Part shown: positions 21,246 to 30,640 of the stretch, piece after piece
Layout of the letters: each line of letters opens with the position of its first letter
Numbering within the stretch: the first letter of the stretch is position 1
Assembly: GCA_902706205.1 (NCBI GenBank)
Contig: CACSKA010000005.1
Span: 124,001 to 188,000 of the forward strand
Direction: 5' to 3'
DNA: 64,000 bases
Source: Chryseobacterium sp. 18061
GTDB lineage: Bacteria; Pseudomonadota; Gammaproteobacteria; Enterobacterales; Enterobacteriaceae
The notes under the pieces: generated by a model
Seen by the model: only the letters and a program-made list of their open reading frames with translations
What the model was told of the DNA's origin: nothing
Databases searched by the model: none
Program-made: the position numbers and the translations under genes

Positions 21246-22448
21246 ATGGCAATTAAATTAGAAGTTAAAAATCTTTATAAAATATTTGGCGAGCATCCGC
21301 AACGCGCATTCAAATATATTGAAAAAGGTCTTTCGAAAGAACAAATTCTCGAAAAGACCGGGTTATCACTTGGCGTTATGGACGCCAGTCTGGCCATTGA
21401 AGAAGGCGAGATTTTTGTCATCATGGGGTTGTCCGGTTCTGGTAAATCCACCATGGTACGCCTTCTCAATCGCCTGATTGAACCCACCCGCGGTCAGGTT
21501 CTCATCGACGGTATTGATATTGCGAAAATATCCGACGCTGAGCTCCGCGAGGTGCGCAGAAAGAAAATTGCGATGGTATTCCAGTCATTTGCGCTAATGC
21601 CGCATATGAACGTCCTGGATAATACAGCCTTCGGTATGGAATTAGCCGGCATTGCACCGCAAGAGCGCCAGGAAAAAGCCCTGGACGCACTTCGTCAGGT
21701 GGGTCTCGAAAATTATGCTCACGGTTATCCGGATGAATTATCCGGTGGTATGCGCCAGCGCGTGGGTCTTGCCCGTGCATTAGCCATTAACCCTGACATC
21801 TTATTAATGGATGAAGCGTTCTCTGCGCTCGACCCTTTAATTCGTACCGAAATGCAGGACGAACTGGTGAAATTACAGGCCCGTCATCAGCGCACCGTTG
21901 TCTTTATTTCCCACGATCTCGACGAAGCCATGCGCATCGGCGACCGAATTGCCATTATGCAAAACGGCCGGGTGGTACAGGTTGGTACGCCTGATGAAAT
22001 TCTGAATAATCCGGCCAATGACTATGTGCGTACCTTCTTCCGTGGCGTGGATATCAGCCAGGTGTTTAGCGCCAAAGACATTGCACGTCGTAACCCGAAA
22101 GGGCTGCTGCGTAAAGCGCCGGGATTTGGCCCACGCTCCGCCATTAAACTGCTGCAGGATGAAGACCGCGAATATGGCTATGTCGTTGAACGCGGTAATA
22201 AATTTGTCGGTATTGTTTCCATTGATTCTCTGAAGGCCGCGTTGGCCGAGGGTCTGGGCATTGACGCTGCGCTGCTGGATGCACCACAGCCTCTTGACGC
22301 TCAGACTGCGCTTAGCGAGTTGCTCTCTCATGTTGGTCAGGCACCGTGTGCGGTACCTGTCATCGACGAAGAACAACAGTACGTGGGCATCATCTCCAAG
22401 AGCATGCTGCTACAGGCTTTAGATCGCGAGGGAACAAACAATGGCTGA
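21246..22448 (+). CDS. proV: Glycine betaine/proline ABC transporter ATPase ProV
   Basis: ATP-binding subunit of the ProU osmoprotectant importer. 400 residues: ABC domain with Walker [10 protein letters not shown] (about residues 60-70), Q-loop [10 protein letters not shown], signature LSGGMRQR and Walker [13 protein letters not shown], then tandem CBS domains after about residue 280 that sense ionic strength in this family. It overlaps proW by 8 bases. Osmotic induction in relatives acts through H-NS at the promoter and downstream elements in proV. Confidence 0.96.
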   Translation: MAIKLEVKNLYKIFGEHPQRAFKYIEKGLSKEQILEKTGLSLGVMDASLAIEEGEIFVIMGLSGSGKSTMVRLLNRLIEPTRGQVLIDGIDIAKISDAELREVRRKKIAMVFQSFALMPHMNVLDNTAFGMELAGIAPQERQEKALDALRQVGLENYAHGYPDELSGGMRQRVGLARALAINPDILLMDEAFSALDPLIRTEMQDELVKLQARHQRTVVFISHDLDEAMRIGDRIAIMQNGRVVQVGTPDEILNNPANDYVRTFFRGVDISQVFSAKDIARRNPKGLLRKAPGFGPRSAIKLLQDEDREYGYVVERGNKFVGIVSIDSLKAALAEGLGIDAALLDAPQPLDAQTALSELLSHVGQAPCAVPVIDEEQQYVGIISKSMLLQALDREGTNNG

Positions 22449-23523
22449 TCAATCGAATCCGTGGGCAACCACACCAGCGGCCGATAGCGCTGCACAATCA
22501 GGCGCTGCGCAATCTGCCGACGCCTGGGGTACACCTGCGTCTACTCCGCCTGCAAACGGCGGCGGCGCAGACTGGCTGCATAGCGCACCTGCCCCTAAAG
22601 CAGAACACTTCAATATTCTGGACCCGTTCCACAAAACGCTGATCCCACTCGATAGCTGGGTAACCAGCGGGATCGATTGGATCGTGGTGCATTTCCGTCC
22701 TGTGTTCCAGGGCATTCGTGTACCAGTGGATTACATTCTGGGTGGCTTCCAGCAGCTGTTGCTGGGTATGCCCGCGCCGGTGGCGATTGTGGTCTTTGCC
22801 CTGATCGCCTGGCAGATTGGCGGTGCCGGAATGGGTATCGCCTCACTGATTTCACTGATTTTGATTGGCGCGATTGGCGCGTGGTCCCAGGCAATGGTGA
22901 CCCTTGCGTTGGTACTGACCGCCCTGTTGTTCTGCATCATCATTGGCCTGCCGCTTGGCATTTGGCTGGCGCGCAGCCCGCGGGCGTCGAAAATAATCCG
23001 GCCGCTGCTCGATGCGATGCAAACCACTCCCGCATTCGTTTATCTGGTGCCTATCGTGATGCTGTTCGGTATCGGTAACGTGCCTGGCGTGGTGGTGACC
23101 ATCATCTTTGCCCTACCGCCGATTGTACGTCTGACAATCCTCGGGATTAACCAAGTGCCAGCCGATCTTATCGAAGCGTCGCGCTCGTTCGGAGCCAGTC
23201 CGCGCCAGATGTTGTTCAAAGTGCAGCTGCCGCTGGCGATGCCGACCATTATGGCCGGTGTGAACCAGACCCTGATGCTGGCGCTGTCGATGGTGGTTAT
23301 CGCCTCGATGATTGCCGTAGGTGGTCTGGGACAAATGGTTCTGCGCGGTATCGGCCGCCTCGATATGGGTCTGGCGACCGTCGGCGGGGTGGGGATCGTT
23401 ATCCTCGCGATTATTCTCGACCGTCTGACGCAGGCTGCTGGCCGTGATTCCCGTAGCCGCGGCAACCGCCGCTGGTACACCACCGGCCCGGTCGGCCTGG
23501 TGACTCGTTTCTTCATCAAGTAA
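22441..23523 (+). CDS. proW: Glycine betaine/proline ABC transporter permease ProW
   Basis: Membrane subunit of ProU. 360 residues (E. coli 354): a Pro/Ala/Gly-rich N-terminal tail of about 60 residues, then hydrophobic segments and the EAA loop facing ProV ([28 protein letters not shown]). Slightly longer than E. coli because the N-terminal tail has extra Ala/Ser repeats. Translationally coupled to proV. Confidence 0.96.
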   Translation: MADQSNPWATTPAADSAAQSGAAQSADAWGTPASTPPANGGGADWLHSAPAPKAEHFNILDPFHKTLIPLDSWVTSGIDWIVVHFRPVFQGIRVPVDYILGGFQQLLLGMPAPVAIVVFALIAWQIGGAGMGIASLISLILIGAIGAWSQAMVTLALVLTALLFCIIIGLPLGIWLARSPRASKIIRPLLDAMQTTPAFVYLVPIVMLFGIGNVPGVVVTIIFALPPIVRLTILGINQVPADLIEASRSFGASPRQMLFKVQLPLAMPTIMAGVNQTLMLALSMVVIASMIAVGGLGQMVLRGIGRLDMGLATVGGVGIVILAIILDRLTQAAGRDSRSRGNRRWYTTGPVGLVTRFFIK

Positions 23524-23533
23524 TTCTGCATTT

Positions 23534-23555
23534 CCCGGCAGCCCTGCCTGCCGGG
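23534..23555 (+). other. proW-proX intercistronic hairpin
   Basis: CCCGGCAG (23534-23541) and CTGCCGGG (23548-23555) form a perfect 8-bp stem 10 bases after the proW stop, without a T run. It may shield the proVW mRNA or lower read-through; proX still follows in the same direction. Confidence 0.6.
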
Positions 23556-23586
23556 TCCACTCCCTGATACTTATAAAGGAATAACG

Positions 23587-24582
23587 ATGCGAAATAGCGT
23601 AATTTTTGCCACTGCGTTTGCCACCCTTGTCTCCGGTAGCGCGCTTGCTGCTGATCTGCCTGGCAAGGGCATTACCGTTCAGCCGGTACAGAGCACCATT
23701 TCCGAAGAAACCTTCCAGACCCTGCTGGTCAGCCGTGCGCTGGAAAAACTGGGTTACACCGTCAGCAAACCGAGCGAAGTAGACTACAACGTCGGCTATA
23801 CCTCGATTGCCTCTGGCGATGCGACCTTTACCGCCGTGAACTGGAAACCGCTGCATGACGATATGTACGCCGCAGCCGGTGGCGATAAGAAGTTTTATCG
23901 TGAAGGCGTGTACGTGACGGGTGCCGCGCAGGGTTATCTGATGGATAAGAAAACCGCTGAGAAGTACCACATCACCAAAATCGATCAGCTGAAAGATCCG
24001 AAGCTTGCCAAAATCTTCGATACCAACGGCGACGGTAAAGCTGACCTGACCGGCTGTACGCCGGGTTGGGGTTGTGAAGCGGTAATTAATCATCAGATTG
24101 ACGCGTACGGTCTGAGCAATACTGTGGTGCATAACCAGGGTAACTACGCGGCAATGATGGCCGATACTATTACTCGCTTTAAAGAAGGCAAACCGGTGCT
24201 GTATTACACCTGGACGCCTTACTGGGTGAGTGATGTACTGAAGCCAGGCAAAGACGTGGTGTGGCTGCAGGTGCCGTTCTCTGCGATGCCGGGCGAGCAG
24301 AAAGATATCGACACCAAACTGCCGAACGGTGCCAACTATGGTTTCCCGGTGAACACCATGCATATCGTGGCTAACAAAGCCTGGGCCGAGAAAAACCCGG
24401 CAGCGGCGAAACTGTTCGCTCTGATGAAATTGCCTATCTCTGATATCAACGCCGAAAACGCGATGATGCACGATGGTCATTCGTCAGAAGCCGATATCCA
24501 GGGTCACGTGGACGGTTGGATTTCAGCTCACCAGCAGCAGTTTGACGGCTGGGTGAAAGACGCGATGGCTGCGCAGAAGTAA
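23587..24582 (+). CDS. proX: Glycine betaine-binding periplasmic protein ProX
   Basis: Periplasmic substrate-binding protein delivering glycine betaine and proline betaine to ProVW. 331 residues with a signal peptide cleaved after GSALA. Tryptophans that form the betaine cage in characterised ProX occur in the mature protein ([24 protein letters not shown]). The cysteine pair in GCTPGWGC matches the disulfide of E. coli ProX. AAAGGA precedes the ATG by 7 bases. Confidence 0.96.
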   Translation: MRNSVIFATAFATLVSGSALAADLPGKGITVQPVQSTISEETFQTLLVSRALEKLGYTVSKPSEVDYNVGYTSIASGDATFTAVNWKPLHDDMYAAAGGDKKFYREGVYVTGAAQGYLMDKKTAEKYHITKIDQLKDPKLAKIFDTNGDGKADLTGCTPGWGCEAVINHQIDAYGLSNTVVHNQGNYAAMMADTITRFKEGKPVLYYTWTPYWVSDVLKPGKDVVWLQVPFSAMPGEQKDIDTKLPNGANYGFPVNTMHIVANKAWAEKNPAAAKLFALMKLPISDINAENAMMHDGHSSEADIQGHVDGWISAHQQQFDGWVKDAMAAQK

Positions 24583-24721
24583 GTACTCTCTCGGGCCCGG
24601 CAGCACTCTGCTTGCTGGGCCTGGATTCCCACTCACCGCACTATCAGACATCCTTCATTTTCCTCCTCCCCGCACTTATTGGTTATCATTGCTTACCTGC
24701 AAAATAATCACGTAAAGAACA

Positions 24722-25906
24722 ATGACTAAAAATTCTCATGGGCTTAGCCCGGCGCTGATTGCGCTGATGTCCGTCGCGACCGGCCTCGCCGTGGCCAGTA
24801 ATTACTATGCCCAACCGCTGCTGGACACCATTGCCCGCGCCTTTTCCCTGAGCGCAGGACAAGCCGGTTTCATCGTCACCGCCGCGCAGCTGGGCTACGC
24901 CGCCGGGCTGCTGTTCCTGGTGCCGCTGGGCGATATGTTTGAGCGCCGAACCTTAATCGTCAGCATGACGTTACTGGCGGCGGGCGGAATGCTCATTACC
25001 GCGTCCAGTCATTCGCTGGCGATGATGATCCTCGGCACTGCTCTTACCGGCCTATTTTCGGTAGTAGCGCAAATTCTGGTTCCGCTGGCAGCCACGCTCG
25101 CCAGTCCGCATAAACGGGGGAAAGTGGTCGGCACCATTATGAGCGGGTTGCTGCTCGGCATTTTGCTGGCACGAACCGTCGCTGGGCTGCTGGCCAGCCT
25201 CGGCGGCTGGCGCACGGTATACTGGGTGGCGTCGGTATTAATGGTACTGATGGCGTTCGCCCTGTGGCGCGGCCTGCCGAAGGTGAAAACAGAAACGCAC
25301 CTGAATTACCCGCAGCTGCTGCGTTCCGTATTCAGTCTGTTTAAACACGATAAACTCCTGCGCACCCGGGCGCTGCTCGGCTGCCTGACCTTCGCCAACT
25401 TCAGCATTCTCTGGACCTCGATGGCATTTCTGCTGGCGGGCGCACCGTTCCACTATTCAGAAGGCATGATTGGCCTGTTTGGCCTGGCGGGTGCTGCCGG
25501 GGCGCTGGGCGCTCGTCCGGCAGGCGGTCTGGCGGATAAAGGCAAATCGCATCTCACCACCACTACCGGATTGGTGCTGCTTCTGCTCTCCTGGCTGGCT
25601 ATCTGGTTTGGACACGCCTCGGTGCTGGCATTAATTGTCGGCATTCTGGTGCTGGACCTCACCGTACAGGGCGTACATATCACCAACCAGACCGTTATCT
25701 ACCGCGTGCAGCCAGAAGCACGTAATCGTCTTACCGCAGGCTATATGACCAGCTACTTCATCGGGGGAGCTGCCGGGTCGCTCATTTCAGCCTCGGCGTG
25801 GCAGCACTGGGGCTGGGCGGGCGTTTGCGTGGCAGGTGTGACAATGGCTGCGCTGAACCTGCTGGTATGGTGGCGAGGATTTCACCGACAAGAAGCCGTT
25901 GTCTGA
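24722..25906 (+). CDS. ygaY: MFS transporter YgaY, intact
   Basis: 394 residues with 12 predicted transmembrane segments; the MFS loop 2-3 motif reads GDMFERRTLI. It lies between proX and mprA, the position of ygaY, which I remember as a disrupted gene in E. coli K-12. Here the frame is open throughout. The substrate is unknown; the family includes sugar and drug effluxers. The call to ygaY rests on position as much as on sequence. Confidence 0.8.
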   Translation: MTKNSHGLSPALIALMSVATGLAVASNYYAQPLLDTIARAFSLSAGQAGFIVTAAQLGYAAGLLFLVPLGDMFERRTLIVSMTLLAAGGMLITASSHSLAMMILGTALTGLFSVVAQILVPLAATLASPHKRGKVVGTIMSGLLLGILLARTVAGLLASLGGWRTVYWVASVLMVLMAFALWRGLPKVKTETHLNYPQLLRSVFSLFKHDKLLRTRALLGCLTFANFSILWTSMAFLLAGAPFHYSEGMIGLFGLAGAAGALGARPAGGLADKGKSHLTTTTGLVLLLLSWLAIWFGHASVLALIVGILVLDLTVQGVHITNQTVIYRVQPEARNRLTAGYMTSYFIGGAAGSLISASAWQHWGWAGVCVAGVTMAALNLLVWWRGFHRQEAVV

Positions 25907-26046
25907 AAAGTCTCTACATTCAGGGCCTTATTCCCGCTTTGGGGTTTAAGCACATCCCCTGGTCTGTTAAGGTTATCTACCTGATTAGCCGGGCAACTGT
26001 TTCAAAGGTAAATTATTCATCCACACACAGAAACCTCCCGGACGCT

Positions 26047-26082
26047 GGCGGCGTGTACCTTTGCCGCCGGTCTCAATTTTTT
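26047..26082 (+). terminator. Probable terminator before the mprA promoter
   Basis: GGCGGC (26047-26052) and GCCGCC (26063-26068) form a GC-rich stem followed, after 7 bases, by TTTTTT. It lies about 140 bases after the ygaY stop and separates it from mprA. Confidence 0.5.
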
Positions 26083-26123
26083 GATTTATTTGCTCCAACG
26101 TATGAATTCGTCAGATTAATTCA

Positions 26124-26152
26124 TTTACATTATTTGTCACTGTCGTTACTAT
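26124..26152 (+). promoter_or_regulatory. mprA-emrAB promoter
   Basis: TTTACA (26124-26129), 17-base spacer and TACTAT (26147-26152), a good sigma-70 match 30 bases before mprA. MprA is known to repress its own operon by binding here; inducers are protonophores and hydrophobic drugs. Confidence 0.65.
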
Positions 26153-26182
26153 ATCGGCTGTAATTAATGAGGTTATGCCCAA

Positions 26183-26713
26183 ATGGATAGTTCGTTTACG
26201 CCCATTGAACAAATGCTAAAATTTCGCGCCAGCCGCTATGAAGATTTTCCGTATCAGGAAATCCTTCTGACTCGCCTGTGCATGCACATGCAAGGGAAGT
26301 TGCTGGAAAACCGCAATAAAATGCTGAAAGCTCAGGGGATCAACGAGACGTTATTTATGGCGCTAATCACGCTGGAGTCTCAGGAAAACCACAGTATTCA
26401 GCCATCCGAACTGAGCTGCGCACTGGGTTCTTCACGTACGAACGCCACCCGCATTGCCGATGAACTGGAAAAACGCGGCTGGATTGAACGCCGTGAAAGC
26501 GACAATGACCGCCGCTGCCTGCATCTGCAACTCACCGAGAAAGGTCATCAATTCCTGCGCGAAGTGTTACCGCCGCAGCACAACTGCCTGCACCAGCTCT
26601 GGTCTTCTTTAAGCGTCACCGAAAAAGAGAGCCTCGAGCAAATCACCCGAAAACTCCTGACCCGTCTCGACCAGATGGATGAGGATGGCGTGGCCCTGGA
26701 TGCACTTCGCTAA
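26183..26713 (+). CDS. mprA: MarR-family repressor MprA (EmrR)
   Basis: 176-residue repressor of emrAB, the same length and nearly the same sequence as E. coli. The MarR winged helix covers about residues 50-130, with recognition region [25 protein letters not shown] and the wing [16 protein letters not shown]. It releases DNA when it binds drugs such as CCCP or salicylate. First gene of the mprA-emrAB operon. Confidence 0.96.
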   Translation: MDSSFTPIEQMLKFRASRYEDFPYQEILLTRLCMHMQGKLLENRNKMLKAQGINETLFMALITLESQENHSIQPSELSCALGSSRTNATRIADELEKRGWIERRESDNDRRCLHLQLTEKGHQFLREVLPPQHNCLHQLWSSLSVTEKESLEQITRKLLTRLDQMDEDGVALDALR

Positions 26714-26757
26714 GCGTGTGAATCGCTCAGTATCCTGATTTCAAGAATAAAACCGAC

Positions 26758-26787
26758 AGGCCAGCAGCGAAATCTGCTGGCCTTTCT
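26758..26787 (+). terminator. Intra-operon hairpin between mprA and emrA
   Basis: AGGCCAGCAG (26758-26767) and CTGCTGGCCT (26774-26783) form a perfect 10-bp stem followed by TTCTG. It sits between the repressor gene and emrA, where full termination would uncouple the pump from the mprA promoter, so it is likely partial or acts as an attenuator. Confidence 0.7.
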
Positions 26788-26838
26788 GACAAAAGGTCGG
26801 CTCAGCCGATGTGAAATAATAAGATCGTGGAGAAAAAC

Positions 26839-28011
26839 ATGAGCGCGAATGCGGAGACTCAAACCCCGCAGCAACCGGCCAACAAGAAAGGTAAACGTAA
26901 AGGTGCCCTTCTTCTGCTGACCTTGCTCTTTATCGTTATTGCCGTGGCATATGGGATTTATTGGTTTTTAGTACTGCGTCATTATGAAGATACCGATGAT
27001 GCATACGTGGCAGGAAACCAGGTTCAAATAATGGCACAGGTGTCAGGCAGCGTGACGAAAGTCTGGGCTGATAACACCGACTTCGTGCAGAAAGGCGATG
27101 TGCTGGTCACCCTCGACCAGACCGATGCACAGCAGGCGTTTGAACGTGCACAGACGGGGCTTGCCTCCAGCGTGCGTCAGACTCGCCAGATGATGATCAA
27201 CAGCAAGCAATTACAGGCCAGCATCGACGTCAAAAAAACGGCACTGGCGCAGGTGCAGACCGACCTTAACCGTCGTATTCCGCTGGGCACCGCGAACCTG
27301 ATTGGTCGCGAAGAGCTGCAGCACGCCCGTGATGCCGTGGCCAGTGCACAGGCTGAGCTGAATGTGACTATTCAACAGTTCAATGCCAACCAGGCCATGA
27401 TTCTGGGTACCAAACTGGAAGACCAGCCTGCGGTGAAACAGGCAGCGACCGAAGTACGTAACGCGTGGCTTGCGCTGGAACGTACCAAAATCGTTAGCCC
27501 AATGACCGGCTACGTCTCTCGCCGTGCGGTTCAGCCAGGGGCGCAGATTAGCCCAACCACTCCGCTGATGGCGGTGGTTCCGGCAACCAATCTGTGGATC
27601 GATGCTAACTTTAAAGAAACCCAGCTGGCGCATATGCGTATTGGCCAGCCGGTGACCGTTATCAGCGATGTCTACGGCGACGACGTGAAGTACACCGGGA
27701 AAGTAGTGGGTCTGGATATGGGGACCGGCAGCGCCTTCTCCTTACTTCCGGCGCAGAATGCCACCGGTAACTGGATCAAAGTGGTTCAGCGTTTGCCGGT
27801 GCGTGTAGAACTGGACGAAAAACAGCTGGCTCAGCACCCGCTGCGCATCGGGTTATCTACGCTCGTGAAAGTGGATACCTCTAACCGCGACGGTGAAATG
27901 CTGGCGAATCAAACGCGTCACACGCCTGCTTATGAAAGTAATGCACGTGAAATTAGCCTTGATCCTGTGAATAAGCTGATCAACACCATCGTGCAGGCCA
28001 ACGCCAACTAA
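26839..28011 (+). CDS. emrA: Multidrug efflux membrane fusion protein EmrA
   Basis: Periplasmic adaptor linking the inner-membrane EmrB to an outer-membrane TolC channel. 390 residues: a cytoplasmic Lys-rich tail, one transmembrane helix at about residues 23-46 (LLLLTLLFIVIAVAYGIYW), then HlyD-type lipoyl and coiled-coil domains (QVQIMAQVSGSVTKV; GYVSRRAVQPGAQIS). I start at ATG 26839, which gives the E. coli N-terminus and has GTGGAG upstream. Confidence 0.96.
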   Translation: MSANAETQTPQQPANKKGKRKGALLLLTLLFIVIAVAYGIYWFLVLRHYEDTDDAYVAGNQVQIMAQVSGSVTKVWADNTDFVQKGDVLVTLDQTDAQQAFERAQTGLASSVRQTRQMMINSKQLQASIDVKKTALAQVQTDLNRRIPLGTANLIGREELQHARDAVASAQAELNVTIQQFNANQAMILGTKLEDQPAVKQAATEVRNAWLALERTKIVSPMTGYVSRRAVQPGAQISPTTPLMAVVPATNLWIDANFKETQLAHMRIGQPVTVISDVYGDDVKYTGKVVGLDMGTGSAFSLLPAQNATGNWIKVVQRLPVRVELDEKQLAQHPLRIGLSTLVKVDTSNRDGEMLANQTRHTPAYESNAREISLDPVNKLINTIVQANAN

Positions 28012-28027
28012 TTCCGGGGTGAACGTA

Positions 28028-29566
28028 ATGCAACAGCAAAAACCGCTGGAAGGCGCGCAACTGGTCATTATGACCATTGCGCTGTCTCTGGCGACGTTCA
28101 TGCAGGTGCTGGACTCGACGATTGCCAACGTGGCGATCCCCACCATTGCCGGTAACCTTGGCTCATCATTGAGCCAAGGGACGTGGGTTATTACTTCGTT
28201 CGGGGTCGCGAACGCCATTTCCATTCCGATTACCGGCTGGCTGGCAAAACGTGTGGGCGAGGTAAAATTGTTTACCTGGTCCACTATCGCCTTCGTCATC
28301 GCCTCTTGGGCATGCGGCGTGTCGAGCAGCCTGACGATGCTGATTTTCTTCCGCGTCATTCAGGGTATTGTTGCCGGTCCGCTTATCCCACTTTCGCAGA
28401 GTCTGCTGTTAAACAACTACCCGCCAGCAAAACGCGCCGTGGCGCTGGCATTGTGGTCGATGACGGTTATCGTCGCGCCGATTTGTGGCCCGATCCTCGG
28501 CGGCTATATCAGTGACAACTATCACTGGGGTTGGATCTTTTTCATCAACGTGCCGATTGGTGCAGTGGTGGTGCTGCTAACTCTGCAAAGTCTGCGTGGA
28601 CGCGAAACCCGAACCGAGCATCGGCGCATTGATGCCATCGGCCTGGCGCTTCTGGTGGTCGGGATTGGCAGTCTGCAGGTCATGCTCGACCGCGGGAAAG
28701 AGCTCGACTGGTTCAACTCTACCGAAGTCATTGTCCTGACCATCGTCGCGGTGGTGGCGATAAGCTTCTTGATTGTCTGGGAGCTAACAGACGATAACCC
28801 GATAGTCGATCTCTCGCTCTTCAAGTCGCGAAACTTTACCATCGGCTGTTTGTGTATCAGCCTGGCCTATATGCTCTACTTCGGCGCGATCGTTTTGCTG
28901 CCGCAGCTGCTCCAGGAAGTATACGGCTACACTGCCACCTGGGCGGGTCTGGCATCGGCGCCGGTGGGCATTTTACCCGTTATTCTGTCGCCGATAATCG
29001 GCCGCTTTGCGCATAAGATAGATATGCGGCGGCTGGTGACCTTCAGCTTCATTATGTACGCGGTGTGCTTCTACTGGCGGGCGTATACCTTCGAACCGGG
29101 AATGGACTTTGGCGCATCGGCGTGGCCGCAGTTTATACAGGGCTTCGCGGTGGCGTGCTTCTTTATGCCACTGACCACCATCACCCTTTCCGGCCTTGGG
29201 CCAGAGCGGATGGCGGCGGCATCGAGCCTGTCTAACTTTACCCGTACGCTGGCGGGTTCTATCGGGACGTCGATAACGACCACCATGTGGAGTAACCGTG
29301 AAGCGCTACACCACGCGCAGCTGACCGAATCGGTGACCCCTTTTAACCCGAATGCACAGCAGATGTACGGCAAGCTTCAGGATTTAGGGATGTCGGAGCA
29401 GCAGGCCTCCGGCTGGCTGGCACAGCAAATCACCAACCAGGGACTGATTATTTCCGCGAACGAAATCTTCTGGATGTCGGCGGGGATCTTCATCGTACTC
29501 CTGGGGCTCATCTGGCTCGCCAGACCGCCGTTTGGCGCAGGTGGCGGCGGCGGTGGTGCGCACTAA
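28028..29566 (+). CDS. emrB: Multidrug efflux MFS transporter EmrB
   Basis: 14-transmembrane-segment drug:H+ antiporter (DHA2) that expels uncouplers and hydrophobic antibiotics with EmrA and TolC. 512 residues. Motif D1 near the start reads LDSTIANVAIPTIAG, the motif A region GWLAKRVGEVKLF, and motif C GPILGGYI. The C-terminus is the glycine-rich FGAGGGGGGAH. ATG 28028 matches the E. coli start MQQQKPLEGAQ; the gene follows emrA after 16 bases. Confidence 0.96.
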   Translation: MQQQKPLEGAQLVIMTIALSLATFMQVLDSTIANVAIPTIAGNLGSSLSQGTWVITSFGVANAISIPITGWLAKRVGEVKLFTWSTIAFVIASWACGVSSSLTMLIFFRVIQGIVAGPLIPLSQSLLLNNYPPAKRAVALALWSMTVIVAPICGPILGGYISDNYHWGWIFFINVPIGAVVVLLTLQSLRGRETRTEHRRIDAIGLALLVVGIGSLQVMLDRGKELDWFNSTEVIVLTIVAVVAISFLIVWELTDDNPIVDLSLFKSRNFTIGCLCISLAYMLYFGAIVLLPQLLQEVYGYTATWAGLASAPVGILPVILSPIIGRFAHKIDMRRLVTFSFIMYAVCFYWRAYTFEPGMDFGASAWPQFIQGFAVACFFMPLTTITLSGLGPERMAAASSLSNFTRTLAGSIGTSITTTMWSNREALHHAQLTESVTPFNPNAQQMYGKLQDLGMSEQQASGWLAQQITNQGLIISANEIFWMSAGIFIVLLGLIWLARPPFGAGGGGGGAH

Positions 29567-29583
29567 CGTCATTTGAATGACAG

Positions 29584-29611
29584 GACCCTCTTTTACAGAG
29601 GGTCTTTTTTT
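29584..29611 (+). terminator. Terminator of the mprA-emrAB operon
   Basis: GACCCTC (29584-29590) and GAGGGTC (29598-29604) stem followed by TTTTTTT, 18 bases after the emrB stop. Confidence 0.88.
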
Positions 29612-29674
29612 GTCCATTTCTCGCAAGACTCTGTCACCTCCGCTAAAGCGCCACGCCCTGCTCTTCCGTCTGGA

Positions 29675-29842
29675 TTAAACCCACGACAAGAGGAGAACCC
29701 CATGCCGAACAGCCCCGCTCAGTAAATGCAGTAGCTGGGCACAGTCGTGCTGATGCCAGGGCTCGCTATCGCCGTGCGCGTAATGATGGACAAAGGGAAC
29801 CAGCGGACGATGGGTGAAGGAAAACGTGAGGGTTGTGGTCAT
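29675..29842 (-). pseudogene. N-terminal fragment of an AraC-family regulator
   Basis: Starting at ATG 29842 the minus strand reads MTTTLTFSFTHRPLVPFVHH and then SEPWHQHDCAQLLHLLSGAV, the cupin-like sensor start of AraC-type regulators (PWHxHxxxQLLH...SG). After about 45 residues similarity stops and ten unrelated codons lead to a stop, so the rest of the gene (about 200 residues with the HTH) is deleted. On the opposite strand just left of the joint, AAGAGGAG and an ATG at 29702 look like the start of another lost gene. The remaining emrB-luxS interval holds nothing else recognisable. Confidence 0.6.
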
Positions 29843-29875
29843 TGGCGCAATCGCGGTGGCGGGCCTGATAGGAAG

Positions 29876-29904
29876 ATAAAAAACCCGGCGCTTTAGCACC
29901 GGGT
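29876..29904 (-). terminator. Terminator of luxS
   Basis: On the minus strand ACCCGGTGC, loop TAAA and GCGCCGGGT (29904-29883) followed by a TTTTTTAT run, about 15 bases after the luxS stop. Confidence 0.88.
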
Positions 29905-29918
29905 ATCTAAAGAGAATA

Positions 29919-30434
29919 CTAGATGTGCAGTTCCTTCAGCTTCTCTTTTGGCAGCGCCAGCTCATCATTGCTGTTTACAAGAACACCACGGTCAATGATA
30001 TGACGGGCAATTTCCTGCGCTTCTTCCAGTGAGTGCATAGTGTACGTACCGCACTGATAGACGTTCAGCTCTGGGATCTGGTTCTGCTCTTTCACCTTCA
30101 GCACATCTGCCATCGCGGCTTTCCATGCTTCGGCTACGCGGGATTCCTCCGGCGTACCAATCAGGCTCATGTAGAAGCCGGTGCGGCAGCCCATTGGAGA
30201 AATGTCGATGATTTCCACGCCGTTGCCGTTGAGGTGATCGCGCATGAAGCCCGCGAACAGGTGCTCAAGAGTATGAATGCCGCGCTCTGGCATCACTTCT
30301 TTGTTCGGTACGCAGAAGCGCAGATCAAAGACGGTGATTTCATCGCCGTGTGGCGTGTGCATGGATTTTGCGACGCGAACAGCAGGGGCTTCCATTCGGG
30401 TATGGTCGACAGTAAAGCTATCTAATAACGGCAT
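29919..30434 (-). CDS. luxS: S-ribosylhomocysteine lyase LuxS
   Basis: Cleaves S-ribosylhomocysteine to homocysteine and DPD, the precursor of autoinducer-2, in the activated methyl cycle. 171 residues, as in E. coli. Metal ligands are in [14 protein letters not shown] (His54, His58) and in YQCGTYT (Cys about 128); the catalytic cysteine is in [11 protein letters not shown] stand-alone gene with its own terminator; MicA lies upstream on the opposite strand. Confidence 0.97.
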   Translation of the reverse strand: MPLLDSFTVDHTRMEAPAVRVAKSMHTPHGDEITVFDLRFCVPNKEVMPERGIHTLEHLFAGFMRDHLNGNGVEIIDISPMGCRTGFYMSLIGTPEESRVAEAWKAAMADVLKVKEQNQIPELNVYQCGTYTMHSLEEAQEIARHIIDRGVLVNSNDELALPKEKLKELHI

Positions 30435-30525
30435 TTTGTCTTCTCCGAACTCTTCTCATCCCTTGTGCCATAAGGGCTACGCGGAAAATATGACGAAGAG
30501 TATGATTTTTTTTTTGAAATTAACT

Positions 30526-30552
30526 GAACTCTTTATTCCCAGGCGAGTCTTA
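30526..30552 (+). promoter_or_regulatory. Sigma-E promoter of micA
   Basis: GAACTC (30526-30531) and TCTTA (30548-30552) with a 16-base spacer, 6 bases before the MicA start, fit the sigma-E pattern GGAACTT/TCnnA. MicA is a known sigma-E-dependent sRNA in E. coli and Salmonella. Confidence 0.7.
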
Positions 30553-30558
30553 CTCTAT

Positions 30559-30632
30559 GAAAGACGCGCATTTGTTATCATCATCCCTGTATTCAGAGAT
30601 GAAATTTTGGCCACATTTACTGTGGCCTTTTT
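30559..30632 (+). ncRNA. micA: Small regulatory RNA MicA (SraD)
   Basis: Begins GAAAGACGCGCATTTGTTAT and continues CATCATCCCTG, nearly identical to E. coli MicA as I recall it, in the same place between luxS and gshA. It ends in the terminator GGCCAC-loop-GTGGCC plus TTTTT (30609-30632). The 5' end is the conserved seed that pairs with ompA and other porin or PhoP mRNAs with Hfq. The one visible change is in the middle stem (TGTATTCAGAGATG) and in the terminator loop, outside the seed. Confidence 0.93.
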
Positions 30633-30640
30633 CTTTTCTG

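Noticed and set aside
22677..24480. Long plus- and minus-strand ORFs overlapping proW and proX (up to 455 codons)
   Set aside because: They are antisense or shifted shadows of GC-rich real genes; composition and lack of recognisable domains argue against them.
24596..24625. Hairpin after proX considered as a terminator
   Set aside because: The repeats (CCCGGCAGCA and TGCTGGGCC) pair only with a bulge and no T run follows; too weak to list.
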